From positions 16,091 through 80,090 of the forward strand of contig JAFDXE010000018.1 of assembly GCA_018268085.1 (NCBI GenBank): 64,000 nt of DNA, in the 5' to 3' direction. The stretch comes from Bacteroidota bacterium (GTDB lineage Bacteria > Bacteroidota > Bacteroidia > Chitinophagales > Chitinophagaceae). The position numbers were made by a program, and so were the translations under genes. Positions 18,307 to 28,420 of this stretch are shown piece after piece; positions within the stretch are counted from its first letter, which is position 1, and each line of letters begins with the position of its first letter. The notes beneath the pieces were generated by a model. It made no database searches and was not told the DNA's origin. It saw only the letters and a program-made list of their open reading frames with translations.

Positions 18307-20922
18307 TTAGCCAGCTACATTGCCTGCTAAAACTTCGTTCCTGAACACAACCATTCCATCAAAAACATCTACCAGAACCGGCCGGGTTTTATCGATATCT
18401 CCGGCCAGGATCCGCTTACTCAACTGGTTTACAATTTCTTTCTGGATCAGTCTTTTCAACGGCCTTGCCCCAAACTGTGGGTCATACCCATTTTCTGCCA
18501 GGTAATCCAATGCATAGTCACTAAACCTAAGGTCGATGCCACTTTGAGCCACCAGTTTTTTGAGCTGGTTCAACTGGATTTCGATGATGCCTTTAATTTC
18601 ACTCTTCATCAGCGGCTGGAACATGATGATCTCATCAATCCGGTTTAAAAATTCCGGCCGAATCGTTTGCCGCAGTAGATTGATCACTTCCTGCCGGGTT
18701 CTTTCCACTACCTCTTCCTTATTTTTCTCTGTAACTTTTTCAAAGTTATCCTGTATCACCTGGCTGCCCATATTGCTGGTCATGATCACAATCGTATTTT
18801 TAAAATTTACCACCCGGCCTTTATTATCCGTTAACCTTCCATCATCCAACACCTGCAACAGGATATTAAAAACATCCGGGTGTGCTTTTTCAATTTCATC
18901 CAGTAACACCACTGAATATGGTTTTCGTCTAACCGATTCCGTAAGCTGCCCGCCTTCATCATACCCAACATATCCCGGAGGCGCACCAACCAACCTGCTT
19001 ACTGAGTGTTTTTCCTGGTATTCACTCATGTCAATTCTCGTCATCATGCTGTCGTCATCAAACAGGTAATCTGCCAGTGCTTTCGCCAATTCAGTTTTAC
19101 CTACACCTGTTGTACCCAGGAAAATAAATGAACCGATCGGCTTCTTTGCATCCTGCAAACCTGCACGGCTTCGGCGAATGGCATCAGCCACTGCTTCAAT
19201 TGCTTCATCCTGACCTACCACACGCTTATGCAATTCATCTTCCAGCTTCAACAATTTTTCCCTTTCACTCTGTAACATTTTGGCCACCGGGATGCCGGTT
19301 GCTTTCGCCACTGTTTCGGCAATATCCTCTCCATCCACTTCTTCTTTCAATAATCTTTTTTCAGATAATTCATTAAGCTGTGACGTTAATTCTGAAATCA
19401 GCAATTCCTGTTCCTTGATTTTTCCATAGCGTATCTCTGCAACTTTTCCATAGTCGCCGTTACGTTCCGCCTGTTCAGCTTCCTGCTTCAGGTGTTCTAT
19501 ATTCGCCTTTCCGTTTTGTATTTTTTCAACGATTTCCTTTTCCTGTTTCCATTTAGCGGTATAGGTATCTCTTTCTACCGAAAGATTTGCAATTTCGGTA
19601 TTCAGGTCTTTCAATTTTGTTTCATCATGTTCCCGCTTGATGGCTTCTCTTTCAATTTCGAGCTGCCTGATCTGCCGCTCCAGTTTATCCAATTCCTCCG
19701 GCATCGAATTCATTTCCAGCCGGAGTTTTGCTGCACTTTCATCAATAAGGTCGATGGCTTTATCTGGTAAAAAACGATCGCTGATATACCGGTGCGACAA
19801 TTCTACCGCTGCAATAATTGCTTCATCTTTTATTCTCACATGATGATAGGTTTCATACCGGTCCTTCAATCCACGCAGAATGGAGATCGCATCTTCGGTA
19901 CTCGGTTCATCGATCATTACTTTCTGGAAACGGCGTTCCAGTGCTTTATCTTTTTCAAAAAATTTCTGGTATTCAGCCAATGTTGTAGCCCCTATTGCTC
20001 TTAACTCTCCCCTCGCCAAAGCCGGTTTTAAGATATTGGCTGCATCCATTGCTCCATCTCCGCCGCCTGCACCAACAAGCGTATGAATTTCATCAATAAA
20101 TAAAATGATTTCGCCTTCAGCAGAAATAACTTCTTTAACAACCGACTTTAGTCTTTCTTCAAATTCACCTTTATATTTTGCCCCGGCAATCAACTGCCCC
20201 ATATCAAGCGAATAAATCACTTTAGATCTCAGGTTCTCCGGTACATCTCCATTTACAATTCGCATGGCCAGTCCCTCCGCAATAGCTGTTTTACCAACAC
20301 CGGGTTCACCTACCAGGATGGGATTATTTTTTGAACGGCGACTTAAAATATGCAGTGTTCTCCTTATCTCCTCATCACGACCAATAACCGGATCCAGTTT
20401 ACCAGAGCGGGCCAGTTCATTTAAGTTCTTCGCATATTTATTCAACGCATTAAATTGTGTTTCCTGTGTTTGAGAAGAAACGGTTGAGCCTTTGCGCAAT
20501 TCTTTAATACCGGCAACCAGGCCCTTCTCAGTTAACCCGGCATCTTTTAATAGTTTAGCCGGAGCGTCTGATCCCTGGAGGATAGCAAGTAATAAATGTT
20601 CCGGAGTTACAAATTCATCCCCGAATGTTTTTAACACAGCACCCGCCCTTAACATAGAAGCATTGGCATCTCTTCCCAATGATTGTGCTGGTTGAGCTGT
20701 AGTTGTAGGTAGTTTTCTCAGCAGTTCATCCAGTTTTTGTTGAACGAGATTTACGGTAACATTGTTTTTCTTCAGCAGGTATTCTATTGGAGAATCCTCC
20801 ATGGTAAGTAATGCCTTCAGTAAATGCTCATTTTCAATACTCGGGTTTTGAGCATTGAAAGCAAGTTGCTGCGCCTGTTGTACAATTTCTGTAGCCTTTA
20901 TTGTGAAATTATTCAGATTCAT
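18307..20922 (-). CDS. clpB: ATP-dependent chaperone ClpB
   Basis: ClpB is the hexameric AAA+ disaggregase that rescues aggregated proteins with the DnaK system. The 871 residues show the N-terminal Clp repeat domain (about 1-150) and the first AAA module with GEPGVGKT. A long coiled-coil middle domain (about 405-525) and the second AAA module with GTTGVGKT follow, then the C-terminal ClpB small domain ([20 protein letters not shown]). The middle domain and absence of a ClpP-binding loop separate it from ClpA/ClpC. It is a single gene; its upstream region is shared with the divergent gene at 21145 and has no clear heat-shock operator. Confidence 0.98.
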   Translation of the reverse strand: MNLNNFTIKATEIVQQAQQLAFNAQNPSIENEHLLKALLTMEDSPIEYLLKKNNVTVNLVQQKLDELLRKLPTTTAQPAQSLGRDANASMLRAGAVLKTFGDEFVTPEHLLLAILQGSDAPAKLLKDAGLTEKGLVAGIKELRKGSTVSSQTQETQFNALNKYAKNLNELARSGKLDPVIGRDEEIRRTLHILSRRSKNNPILVGEPGVGKTAIAEGLAMRIVNGDVPENLRSKVIYSLDMGQLIAGAKYKGEFEERLKSVVKEVISAEGEIILFIDEIHTLVGAGGGDGAMDAANILKPALARGELRAIGATTLAEYQKFFEKDKALERRFQKVMIDEPSTEDAISILRGLKDRYETYHHVRIKDEAIIAAVELSHRYISDRFLPDKAIDLIDESAAKLRLEMNSMPEELDKLERQIRQLEIEREAIKREHDETKLKDLNTEIANLSVERDTYTAKWKQEKEIVEKIQNGKANIEHLKQEAEQAERNGDYGKVAEIRYGKIKEQELLISELTSQLNELSEKRLLKEEVDGEDIAETVAKATGIPVAKMLQSEREKLLKLEDELHKRVVGQDEAIEAVADAIRRSRAGLQDAKKPIGSFIFLGTTGVGKTELAKALADYLFDDDSMMTRIDMSEYQEKHSVSRLVGAPPGYVGYDEGGQLTESVRRKPYSVVLLDEIEKAHPDVFNILLQVLDDGRLTDNKGRVVNFKNTIVIMTSNMGSQVIQDNFEKVTEKNKEEVVERTRQEVINLLRQTIRPEFLNRIDEIIMFQPLMKSEIKGIIEIQLNQLKKLVAQSGIDLRFSDYALDYLAENGYDPQFGARPLKRLIQKEIVNQLSKRILAGDIDKTRPVLVDVFDGMVVFRNEVLAGNVAG

Positions 20923-21015
20923 AAATAATAAAAGTATTTTGTTCGGTATTAGCTATCAAACTCTTCTCCAAATAATATTTTAGCAATTATGACATACGTT
21001 GTATGATTTTACTGC

Positions 21016-21056
21016 CTGCATTGCAGATTATTGTAATATTTCATGCAATTATTACA
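21016..21056. promoter_or_regulatory. Two inverted repeats in the clpB divergent upstream region
   Basis: CTGCATTGCAG (21016-21026) is a perfect 5-1-5 palindrome. TGTAATA (21032-21038) and TATTACA (21050-21056) are a perfect 7-bp inverted pair with an 11-nt spacer. Both lie in the 222 bp between clpB and the outer-membrane-like gene. They could be regulator sites, but no cognate factor is known. Confidence 0.3.
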
Positions 21057-21111
21057 GGTACTTTTCCTTTTTAAGAATAGAAATTTTTATTCAACTCAAT
21101 TATTTCTGATG

Positions 21112-21119
21112 TAGCTTTG
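21112..21119 (+). promoter_or_regulatory. -7 element TAGCTTTG for the outer-membrane-like gene
   Basis: A perfect TAnnTTTG match 25 nt before the ATG at 21145. The region at the -33 distance is T-rich (TTTTTA) rather than a clean TTTG. Confidence 0.5.
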
Positions 21120-21144
21120 CGGCGGATTTTAATAAACTCATCTG

Positions 21145-21960
21145 ATGAAGGCGAATAAACTACTGCTGGTGCCTTTCCTGGTACTTGTTGCACTCACAAC
21201 ACATGCTCAAAAAAGCAATCAAAAAAAATGGATAAAAGGAATGTATTTCCAATGGGGTTATAATACCGAATGGTACACAAAAAGTACTATCCATTTTAAA
21301 ATGAGTAATGGCAATAATTTTAAGATCCATAATGCCAAGGCCCATGATAAACCTGATATGGATGCCATCATTAAAGAGCCGCTGGAAATTTCCATACCGC
21401 AATACAATTACCGGATAGGTTTTTACATCAATCAAAAACATACAAAATCGATTGAACTGAATTTTGATCATGCGAAGTATGTGGTTACCGACGGACAAAA
21501 AGTTCATGTTACCGGAACGATTGATGGAAAAAGGGTTGACGGCGACAGCATCATGGACAGAAATAATTTTCTTCATTTTGAACATACCGACGGTGCCAAT
21601 TGGCTGCACATCAACTATGTTCAGCAACATACTTTGATCACTAAAAAGAAAAAAGGAACACCCTTGCTGAATTATATCTGGAAAGCAGGTGCCGGTATCA
21701 ATATTCCCCGTACAGATTTTACCTGGCGTGGAGAAAGATTAAATAACAACTTCCATGTAGCTGGTTATAATTTTGGTGTGGAAGGCGGGGCCAGGTTATA
21801 TGTGTTGAAAAAACTTTTCCTCGAGGGAACAGGTAAAACAGGATATGTGCATTACATAAATGCACTTGCCAACACCTCTACTCAAAAAGGGAACCGAGCC
21901 ACACACGGGTTTGGTTATTTTGAACTGATTGGTTTAATTGGTTACGATATCAACTTATAA
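21145..21960 (+). CDS. Putative outer-membrane beta-barrel protein
   Basis: A 271-residue exported protein with signal peptide MKANKLLLVPFLVLVALTTHAQ. The mature part alternates short polar turns and amphipathic strands (YNYRIGFYINQKHTKSIELNF, VAGYNFGVEGGARLYVLKKLFLEGTGKTGYVHY). It ends in ELIGLIGYDINL, like outer-membrane barrels whose last strand ends in an aromatic or hydrophobic residue. The substrate or role is unknown. It is a single gene with its own promoter and terminator. Confidence 0.78.
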   Translation: MKANKLLLVPFLVLVALTTHAQKSNQKKWIKGMYFQWGYNTEWYTKSTIHFKMSNGNNFKIHNAKAHDKPDMDAIIKEPLEISIPQYNYRIGFYINQKHTKSIELNFDHAKYVVTDGQKVHVTGTIDGKRVDGDSIMDRNNFLHFEHTDGANWLHINYVQQHTLITKKKKGTPLLNYIWKAGAGINIPRTDFTWRGERLNNNFHVAGYNFGVEGGARLYVLKKLFLEGTGKTGYVHYINALANTSTQKGNRATHGFGYFELIGLIGYDINL

Positions 21961-21981
21961 TTGAAATTAATGATACCCTGA

Positions 21982-22007
21982 AGCCCTGTAGAGTTACGGG
22001 GCTTTTG
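21982..22007 (+). terminator. Intrinsic terminator after the outer-membrane-like gene
   Basis: A 9-bp stem AGCCCTGTA / TACGGGGCT (one T-G wobble) with a GAGT loop, running into TTTTGTATTTTT. Confidence 0.85.
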
Positions 22008-22027
22008 TATTTTTATACCCCTACTTC

Positions 22028-22963
22028 ATGTATTCATCAGGTGATCATACCAGGTTTATTAAACAAACTGCCAGCAGGCTTGGATTTAACTATTGCGGTA
22101 TTGCCAAAGCGGAGTTCCTCGATGAAGATGCCAGGCGGTTGGAAGACTGGCTCAATAAAGGCATGCATGGCAAAATGCAATACATGGAAAATTATTTCGA
22201 CCTGCGGGTAGATCCATGTAAACTGGTGCCCGGCGCAAAATCTGTGATCACATTGTTATTGAATTATTTTCCAGGTGAACAACAAAATGCTGAACAACCG
22301 AAGATCGCAAAATATGCGTATGGGAATGATTACCACGAAGTGATCAGGAATAAACTCCATGTTTTTTTAGACGAGATAAAAATTAAAACCGGTGAAATCA
22401 ACGGGCGAGGATTTGTAGACAGCGCACCGGTTCTTGAAAGAACGTGGGCACAGAAAAGCGGGCTTGGCTGGATCGGCAAAAACGGGAATCTCATTCATAA
22501 ACAACAGGGATCCTGGTTTTTTATTGCAACTTTGATCGTAGATCTTGAACTAGAGTACGATGATCCACTGACAAAAGATTATTGCGGCAGTTGTACAAAG
22601 TGTATAGATCACTGCCCAACTGATGCCATATTACCCAACAAAGTTATTGATGGAAGCAAATGCATTTCTTATTTCACTATTGAACTGAAAGATGCGTTGT
22701 TACCGGCATCTATGAAAGACAGATTTGATAACTGGATGTTTGGCTGCGATACCTGCCAGGATGTTTGTCCATGGAACCGTTTTGCCAAACCACACAACGA
22801 AATCAATTTCACCCCCATTCCGGCAGTTTTACATTTTACTACTAAGGAATGGAACGATTTAACAGAGGAACAATTTAAACTTATCTTTAAACACTCACCC
22901 ATTAAAAGAACAAAATTCAGTGGCATTAAACGCAACCTGCAATTCATATCAAAGCATCCATGA
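22028..22963 (+). CDS. queG: Epoxyqueuosine reductase QueG
   Basis: QueG reduces epoxyqueuosine to queuosine in tRNA, the last step of queuosine synthesis, using cobalamin and two [4Fe-4S] clusters. The 311 residues contain both ferredoxin-like cysteine groups: [16 protein letters not shown] (near 190-205) and [11 protein letters not shown] (near 239-249). Upstream family stretches are [20 protein letters not shown] and [13 protein letters not shown]. Its stop overlaps the anmK start by ATGA, so the two are translationally coupled. Confidence 0.96.
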   Translation: MYSSGDHTRFIKQTASRLGFNYCGIAKAEFLDEDARRLEDWLNKGMHGKMQYMENYFDLRVDPCKLVPGAKSVITLLLNYFPGEQQNAEQPKIAKYAYGNDYHEVIRNKLHVFLDEIKIKTGEINGRGFVDSAPVLERTWAQKSGLGWIGKNGNLIHKQQGSWFFIATLIVDLELEYDDPLTKDYCGSCTKCIDHCPTDAILPNKVIDGSKCISYFTIELKDALLPASMKDRFDNWMFGCDTCQDVCPWNRFAKPHNEINFTPIPAVLHFTTKEWNDLTEEQFKLIFKHSPIKRTKFSGIKRNLQFISKHP

Positions 22964-24156
22964 TTACTAATATCGAACATCTGTATTCAATTGCGCATAA
23001 GCGTAAACGTAACATCCTTGGTTTAATGAGTGGCACATCGCTCGACGGGCTTGATGTGGCAATGTGTGCCATTGAAGGAAGTGGAAAAAACACAACAGTT
23101 AACCTGTTACATTTTGAAACAATTGCTTACGATGCCGATTTTAAGCAGGAATTGAGAACAATTTTTTCCAGGGAGGAGATACTACTTGAAAAATTATGTT
23201 TGCTGAATGAATGGATCGGTACACAACACGCCGCAATTATTAATCATTGTTTACAGAAATGGAAACTGGATGCTGCTTCGGTTGATTGCATCGCCAGTCA
23301 CGGGCAAACCGTTTATCATGCGCCGCTGCATCAGCATAGAAAAGAAAAGTTTGGTAACGCCAGCTTACAAATTGGTGATGCAGATCAGATTGCTGTGCAC
23401 ACCGGCATTATAACGCTAAGCGATTTTCGCCAGAAACATATTGCAGCAGGTGGTGAAGGTGCGCCGCTTGCCGCTTACGGAGATTTTTTATTATTTGGAG
23501 AAAAAGAAGAAGATGTGTTATTGATAAACATAGGTGGCATTTCCAATTTTACCTTTTTGCCCGCAGGTGCAGGTTTCGATGAAATAATATCGTCAGATAT
23601 TGGTCCGGGTAACACATTAATGGATGCATTTGTTCAACGGAGTTTTCCCGGGAAATATTATGATAACAACGCGGCTATTGCCAGCACCGGGAATATAAAT
23701 ACAACCTTGCTTAATGCATTAAAGCATCATCCTTTCTTTGCTATTCCGTTTCCAAAAACTACCGGACCTGAAGTGTTCAACCTGGAATTCCTGGATACAG
23801 CATTACAGGTTTCCTCTGCAACTTTATTGCCTGTTGAAGATGTATTGGCAACCCTGAATGCATTTACGGGAGCCGTAATTGTGCAGGCGATCAGAAATTA
23901 TTGTAAAGACAAGAGCCGGTTATATATCAGCGGTGGTGGTTTGCATAATCCGTTGCTGATGGATCATATCAGAAAAGAAGTTCCGCATTTACCCATTCGT
24001 AACACAATTGAAAAAAATATTCATCCCGATGCAAAGGAGGCGGTTCTTTTTGCTGTACTTGCCAATGAATGTTTAAGTGGCAATAAAGAGTCGTATGGTA
24101 AGGGATCCAAAAATTTTCCTGCTACCACCATGGGCAAAATAAGCTTACCGGATTGA
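22960..24156 (+). CDS. anmK: Anhydro-N-acetylmuramic acid kinase
   Basis: AnmK cleaves and phosphorylates 1,6-anhydroMurNAc to MurNAc-6-phosphate in peptidoglycan recycling. The 398 residues begin with the sugar-kinase phosphate loop ([16 protein letters not shown]). They also contain [53 protein letters not shown] and the C-terminal [12 protein letters not shown] nucleotide site. It overlaps queG by four bases. The next gene is convergent, with the stops adjacent. Confidence 0.96.
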   Translation: MITNIEHLYSIAHKRKRNILGLMSGTSLDGLDVAMCAIEGSGKNTTVNLLHFETIAYDADFKQELRTIFSREEILLEKLCLLNEWIGTQHAAIINHCLQKWKLDAASVDCIASHGQTVYHAPLHQHRKEKFGNASLQIGDADQIAVHTGIITLSDFRQKHIAAGGEGAPLAAYGDFLLFGEKEEDVLLINIGGISNFTFLPAGAGFDEIISSDIGPGNTLMDAFVQRSFPGKYYDNNAAIASTGNINTTLLNALKHHPFFAIPFPKTTGPEVFNLEFLDTALQVSSATLLPVEDVLATLNAFTGAVIVQAIRNYCKDKSRLYISGGGLHNPLLMDHIRKEVPHLPIRNTIEKNIHPDAKEAVLFAVLANECLSGNKESYGKGSKNFPATTMGKISLPD

Positions 24157-24684
24157 TCATTTTTTTTCCTCCATAAATAACCTGAGATTATTCAGCGCCG
24201 TATCATAACCGGGTCCTGTAAGTTTATCTACAAAAATGCCGTAAAATTTTTCCCAGGGATACCAGCGTAAGGTAGTAAGCGCCCTCCACTCTACCTGCAT
24301 GGCAGTACTATCATTCACAGGGTTTACACTTATAATGTTGATCACATCTTTTTCTCCCGGTCGCATGATGGATGCTTTGATATGTGTGGCGCCTGCTTCG
24401 GTGATGAGTAATTTCGTTTCAACGCCATTTGGATTCCAGCTTGCATACGCGTTCACACCATAAGAAGGATTACTTATTTTAATAGCATTACTGTCTTTCG
24501 AAAATACCGGATGCCAATGCTTCCAGTTTGAAAGATCGTTTACCTGGCTAATGATCGATTTACTATCACTGTGAATAACCACTGAACGAACTGTCATAAC
24601 TTTTGATGGCATTAACAGGGAAACCAGTGTTATCATCAGGAATAAACCTGCCAGTACAAATACTACACCTTTTAATTGTTTCAT
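24157..24684 (-). CDS. SRPBCC (START-like) family protein with N-terminal membrane anchor
   Basis: A 175-residue protein. One N-terminal hydrophobic segment (about 6-26) is followed by an SRPBCC/polyketide-cyclase-like domain. It opens with VMTVRSVVIHSDSKSIISQVNDLSNWKHWHPVF, with the typical helix-grip W..W..P, and ends in a long helix (YDTALNNLRLFMEEKK). Such proteins bind hydrophobic ligands; the ligand here is unknown. It directly follows the ABC-2 permease with a 1-bp gap and is probably co-transcribed. Confidence 0.82.
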   Translation of the reverse strand: MKQLKGVVFVLAGLFLMITLVSLLMPSKVMTVRSVVIHSDSKSIISQVNDLSNWKHWHPVFSKDSNAIKISNPSYGVNAYASWNPNGVETKLLITEAGATHIKASIMRPGEKDVINIISVNPVNDSTAMQVEWRALTTLRWYPWEKFYGIFVDKLTGPGYDTALNNLRLFMEEKK

Positions 24685-24685
24685 T

Positions 24686-25807
24686 TTATTCCCATTTAAA
24701 AACTTTAATGGCTACCGTGTAAATAATCAGCATCCATATTGCCAGTATGCCCAACTCTTTGCCACAACCCCAGATATGCAAACCACTGAATGAAATTTTC
24801 CGCATGGCATCGTTGAATTGCGTTAACGGCAACACATAACGGCAGATGGTTTGCAGCCAGGGCGGAAAAACATCAATCGGAAAAAATGTTCCTGCAAGTA
24901 ACATTTGTGGAAATGCAAAGAGATTTATAAACAGTGGTATGGAAGTATCTGATTTTACAATACTGCTAATGATCAATCCCACACCCAGCAAGAGCAATAA
25001 CATGATTATAGTCATGGTTGTCATTTCAAGAAATGTAAAGAAACCATGAACCAAAGTAAAATGAAGAAAGAAATACCCGAGTGCAATTAACATCAGCACA
25101 TTGATCAGTTGAAATACCAGCCTGCTGATCCCGATTCCCAATAAAATATTCATCCGACTCACCGGAGTGGCGTAAAATCTTTTCAAAATAAGTTGTTGCC
25201 TGAACTGGAAAAAGATGAAAGAAATTCCGAATAACGTGGAGAAGAGAACGGAGAATCCAAGCATACCCGGCAGCACGAAATCGATGTTACGATACTCACG
25301 TACTGCATAAACGAAAGGTATCACCGCCGGGAACTGGTGACCCGGAATATTTTTTAACAGGATGCTGTTGGATATACTGGTAAAAATTTGTTGCAATGCA
25401 GTAATATCGTTACCACTGGAATTGGTTAATGTATCACGTATGATGTATCGTTTATTGCCGTTGCTGTCTGCAATTTTCTGAATACTTACGATAGCGGATA
25501 GCCGCCCTTTTTCCAGCGCTTTTCGTCTTTCTGCAGTATCTGTTTGCCCTTTTTTATTTTTAAAAGATACGATGCTGATAAGTTCGTTGGCCTTGATGCT
25601 GTCGTACAATTCATTGGTGGTATCTGCATTGTCGGACAAAGCAATTTTATAATGAACACCATTTCCACCTCCGAAGGATCCGAAAATAAATATGAAAATA
25701 ACCGGGAATAAAAAACTAAAGAATAATGCACTTGGCGTTGCCAGGATAGAACGGAAACTGGCTTCCAGTATGGCAACAAATGCCTTGAACTGATTAAAGG
25801 GTTGCAT
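24686..25807 (-). CDS. ABC-2 type transporter permease
   Basis: An ABC-2 membrane subunit: one N-terminal helix (ATPSALFFSFLFPVIFIFIFGSF), a large extracytoplasmic domain (about 50-160), then five further helices including the ABC-2 pattern in PLFINLFAFPQMLLAGTFFPIDVFPPWLQ. No ATPase gene is adjacent, so its partner is encoded elsewhere. The frame is open to a GTG at 25864, but a perfect -7 promoter element lies inside that extension. I therefore start at the ATG at 25807 (MQPFNQFKAFVAIL), giving 373 residues. The substrate is unknown; many such exporters carry lipids, polysaccharides or drugs. Confidence 0.85.
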   Translation of the reverse strand: MQPFNQFKAFVAILEASFRSILATPSALFFSFLFPVIFIFIFGSFGGGNGVHYKIALSDNADTTNELYDSIKANELISIVSFKNKKGQTDTAERRKALEKGRLSAIVSIQKIADSNGNKRYIIRDTLTNSSGNDITALQQIFTSISNSILLKNIPGHQFPAVIPFVYAVREYRNIDFVLPGMLGFSVLFSTLFGISFIFFQFRQQLILKRFYATPVSRMNILLGIGISRLVFQLINVLMLIALGYFFLHFTLVHGFFTFLEMTTMTIIMLLLLLGVGLIISSIVKSDTSIPLFINLFAFPQMLLAGTFFPIDVFPPWLQTICRYVLPLTQFNDAMRKISFSGLHIWGCGKELGILAIWMLIIYTVAIKVFKWE

Positions 25808-25844
25808 TAACGCTGAATTTTGAGGCGTAAAGCTAGTTTTTTTA

Positions 25845-25852
25845 CAAACATA
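25845..25852 (-). promoter_or_regulatory. -7 element TATGTTTG for the ABC-2 permease gene
   Basis: A perfect TAnnTTTG on the minus strand, 38 nt upstream of the ATG at 25807 and inside the 5' extension of the same frame. It supports the shorter protein. Confidence 0.5.
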
Positions 25853-25964
25853 AAATTGCAGCACTTATATATTGTTGTGATCAAATCAATAATCAAACCT
25901 GTAACACATAATAATCACTTAATTTTACCTGGCAACAATCATCTACAACCCGGCAAATGATCCG

Positions 25965-26444
25965 ATGAATAAAACCTGGCTTCTTCTCGGCAGCAATATG
26001 GGCAATAGTAAAGAGCAACTATCGATAGCCCGCAAATACATTCATGATTCTATCGGTAAAATTTTAAGGAAATCTGCTTTATACCAAACGGCTGCCTGGG
26101 GCAAAACAGATCAGCCCGATTTTATTAACCAGGTGATCATTGTAGAAACCCGCCTTCCCGCTTTGGAAACAATGCAAACCATCCTGGGCATTGAAAATAA
26201 GATGGGAAGAAAACGGACGATTAAAAATGCGCCGCGTATCATAGATATTGATATTCTTTTTTTCAATAAAGAAATCATTTCTACTGATCTATTAACAGTG
26301 CCGCATCCGCACATCCGGGAAAGACGGTTTGTATTAACACCATTGAACAGCCTTTCTCCATTACTCATCCACCCGGTTTACAATAAAAGCATTCATCGTC
26401 TTTTAATAGAGTGTACCGACAAACTGAATGTGAAAAAAATGTAG
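25965..26444 (+). CDS. folK: 2-amino-4-hydroxy-6-hydroxymethyldihydropteridine pyrophosphokinase
   Basis: FolK transfers pyrophosphate from ATP to the pterin alcohol in folate synthesis. The 159 residues carry the HPPK hallmarks: WLLLGSNMGNSKEQL at the N-terminus, SALYQTAAWG, FINQVIIVETRLPA, and KNAPRIIDIDILFFN with the Mg-binding aspartates. VPHPHIRERRFVLTPLN follows. It is followed after 37 bp by the deoxynucleoside kinase gene, a neighbour pair common in Bacteroidota, where the two are sometimes fused (recollection, not checked). Confidence 0.96.
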   Translation: MNKTWLLLGSNMGNSKEQLSIARKYIHDSIGKILRKSALYQTAAWGKTDQPDFINQVIIVETRLPALETMQTILGIENKMGRKRTIKNAPRIIDIDILFFNKEIISTDLLTVPHPHIRERRFVLTPLNSLSPLLIHPVYNKSIHRLLIECTDKLNVKKM

Positions 26445-26481
26445 ACGGGCATTTGCGCTTTACCCTTATTTTGCAAACGAA

Positions 26482-27114
26482 ATGAAATATAATTTTGTAA
26501 CGATTGAGGGGAATATAGGTGCAGGAAAAACCACGTTATCGCACATTTTAAGTAAATATTACAATGCAAGACTCATTTTAGAAGAGTTTGCCGACAATCC
26601 GTTTCTGCCGAAATTTTATGAAAGCCCGCAGCAGTATGCATTTCCGCTTGAATTGTTTTTTATGGCGGAAAGGTATAAGCAACTGAAAGAGCTGCTGCAA
26701 ACGAAAGATATGTTTCAAAGCATCACGATTTCGGATTATCTTTTTACTAAGTGCCTGTTGTTCGCTAAAGTAAACCTGCCCGATGAAGAATTCAGGCTTT
26801 ACCAGAAATTGTTTGAGATCATTAACCCTCAGATTGTTCAGCCAGAGATACTGATTTACCTGCATTGCCCGGTGAATAAGTTGCAGGAAAATATCAAAAA
26901 AAGAAACCGTGATTACGAGCAGAGCATTCCCAATGATTATCTGTTTTCTTTACAGGAAACATACACACAGTATATTAAGCAACACAATATAAAAACGCTT
27001 TTTGTTGATGTAAGCAATGCTGATTTCCTCGGCAACGAAGCGCATGTAAAAGTGATCACAGATGCATTAAATAAAGAATACGAAACCGGTCAGTATTACC
27101 TCACGCTACCCTGA
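26482..27114 (+). CDS. Deoxynucleoside kinase
   Basis: A dNK/dGK-type kinase that phosphorylates deoxynucleosides for salvage. The 210 residues include the P-loop GNIGAGKTTL (residues 10-19), EEFADNPFLPKFY, FFMAERYKQLKEL, the ISDYLFTK (DRS-like) region and the LID motif KRNRDYEQSIPNDYL with its arginines. The preferred base cannot be decided from sequence. It sits between folK and an MFS exporter on the same strand. Confidence 0.92.
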   Translation: MKYNFVTIEGNIGAGKTTLSHILSKYYNARLILEEFADNPFLPKFYESPQQYAFPLELFFMAERYKQLKELLQTKDMFQSITISDYLFTKCLLFAKVNLPDEEFRLYQKLFEIINPQIVQPEILIYLHCPVNKLQENIKKRNRDYEQSIPNDYLFSLQETYTQYIKQHNIKTLFVDVSNADFLGNEAHVKVITDALNKEYETGQYYLTLP

Positions 27115-27150
27115 ACAATAAATATGAAATTCACCTAAACAAACACGTCT

Positions 27151-28395
27151 TTGTCAGCACTACCCAGAAATAGAAACCCATACGCCGCATTGAAAGTAGA
27201 AGAGTTCAGGAATTTCGTTGCAGGCAGATTTATTTATATCATGGGACTTCGTATGACGGGCACCGTTATTGGCTGGTGGATGTACCAGGTAACGAACAGT
27301 CCCCTGGCATTAGGGCTGGTTGGTTTATCGGAAGTTATTCCAGCGTTATCGCTGGCTTTATATGCCGGGCATCATATAGATAAAACGGAGAAACGTGGTT
27401 TATTGTTAAAATGCATCCGGCTGTATATAATTTGTGTGTTGTTGCTGGTGCTGTTGTCAACAGGATTTATTTCTTCGCAGGTGCATCATTGGATGCTGGC
27501 TGTATTGATTTGTACTGTAATTGCTTTTACGGGTGCTATACGGGCATTTTCCGGACCTACATTTTCGGCGATGATTGCCCAGATCGTTCCGAAAGAAAAT
27601 TTGCCATCAGCAACAACCATCAGTTCAGCAACCTGGCTGATCGGTTCAATCTTTGGACATGCCATGGCTGGTTTCCTCATTTACTGGGTGGGAATCAATT
27701 ATAGTTTTTGTATCATACTTGCTTTTGTAATTAGCGGCTATTCGTTACTGTCACGCTTGTCTGAAAAACCGGTATTAATCAATGTGCATTCCAGAACCTG
27801 GCAAAGCGTAAAGGAAGGTTTAAACTATGTATTTAAATCAAAGGAGGTATTGGGTGCGCTATCACTTGATTTATTTGCGGTATTGTTTGGAGGAGCTGTT
27901 GCCTTGGTTCCTGTTTTTGCTAAAGATATTTTATTCATCGGGCCAAGGGGATTCGGCTGGTTAAATGCGGCTACAGACATCGGATCGATCATCACCGTAA
28001 CATTGTTAACGATCCGGCCGCTGCAAGCAAAGCAAGGACGGTTGTTGTTTTTTGCTGTAGCTGCATTTGGAGGATGCATTATTTTATTTGCATTGTCAAA
28101 AGTTTTCTGGTTGTCATTTGTTGCTTTATTGCTGAGCGGATGTATGGACGGCGTGAGTGTGGTAATAAGAGGTACAATTCTTCAGTTAAAAACACCGGAT
28201 GAGTTAAGGGGACGAGTAATGTCGGTAAACAGCATGTTCATTAATTCTTCAAATGAACTGGGGCAATTTGAAAGCGGGGTAATGGCAAAGTTGATGGGCA
28301 CTGTGCCTTCTGTAGTTTTTGGTGGTTGTATGACGATTGCCGTGGTGCTTTTTACCTGGTTTAAAGCTCCATCGTTACGAAAAATGGAATATTGA
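27151..28395 (+). CDS. MFS transporter (EntS/MFS_3-like exporter)
   Basis: A 414-residue protein with about 12 transmembrane helices. The MFS motif A loop between helices 2 and 3 is AGHHIDKTEKRGLL, and the middle loop contains RTWQSVKEGLNYVFKSKEVLGALSLDLFAVLFGGA. This layout matches the MFS_3 group that includes enterobactin and drug exporters; the real substrate is unknown. The start is a TTG at 27151. An upstream ATG at 27124 runs into a stop after four codons, so it is not used. It is co-directional with folK and the kinase, with a 36-bp gap. Confidence 0.87.
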   Translation: MSALPRNRNPYAALKVEEFRNFVAGRFIYIMGLRMTGTVIGWWMYQVTNSPLALGLVGLSEVIPALSLALYAGHHIDKTEKRGLLLKCIRLYIICVLLLVLLSTGFISSQVHHWMLAVLICTVIAFTGAIRAFSGPTFSAMIAQIVPKENLPSATTISSATWLIGSIFGHAMAGFLIYWVGINYSFCIILAFVISGYSLLSRLSEKPVLINVHSRTWQSVKEGLNYVFKSKEVLGALSLDLFAVLFGGAVALVPVFAKDILFIGPRGFGWLNAATDIGSIITVTLLTIRPLQAKQGRLLFFAVAAFGGCIILFALSKVFWLSFVALLLSGCMDGVSVVIRGTILQLKTPDELRGRVMSVNSMFINSSNELGQFESGVMAKLMGTVPSVVFGGCMTIAVVLFTWFKAPSLRKMEY

Positions 28396-28420
28396 TTATG
28401 TAATAAATAAAAACAATTTT

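Noticed and set aside
28337..28420. Extended start of the MBL-fold protein
   Set aside because: It would overlap the MFS gene and mask a clear twin-arginine signal that begins at the ATG at 28421.
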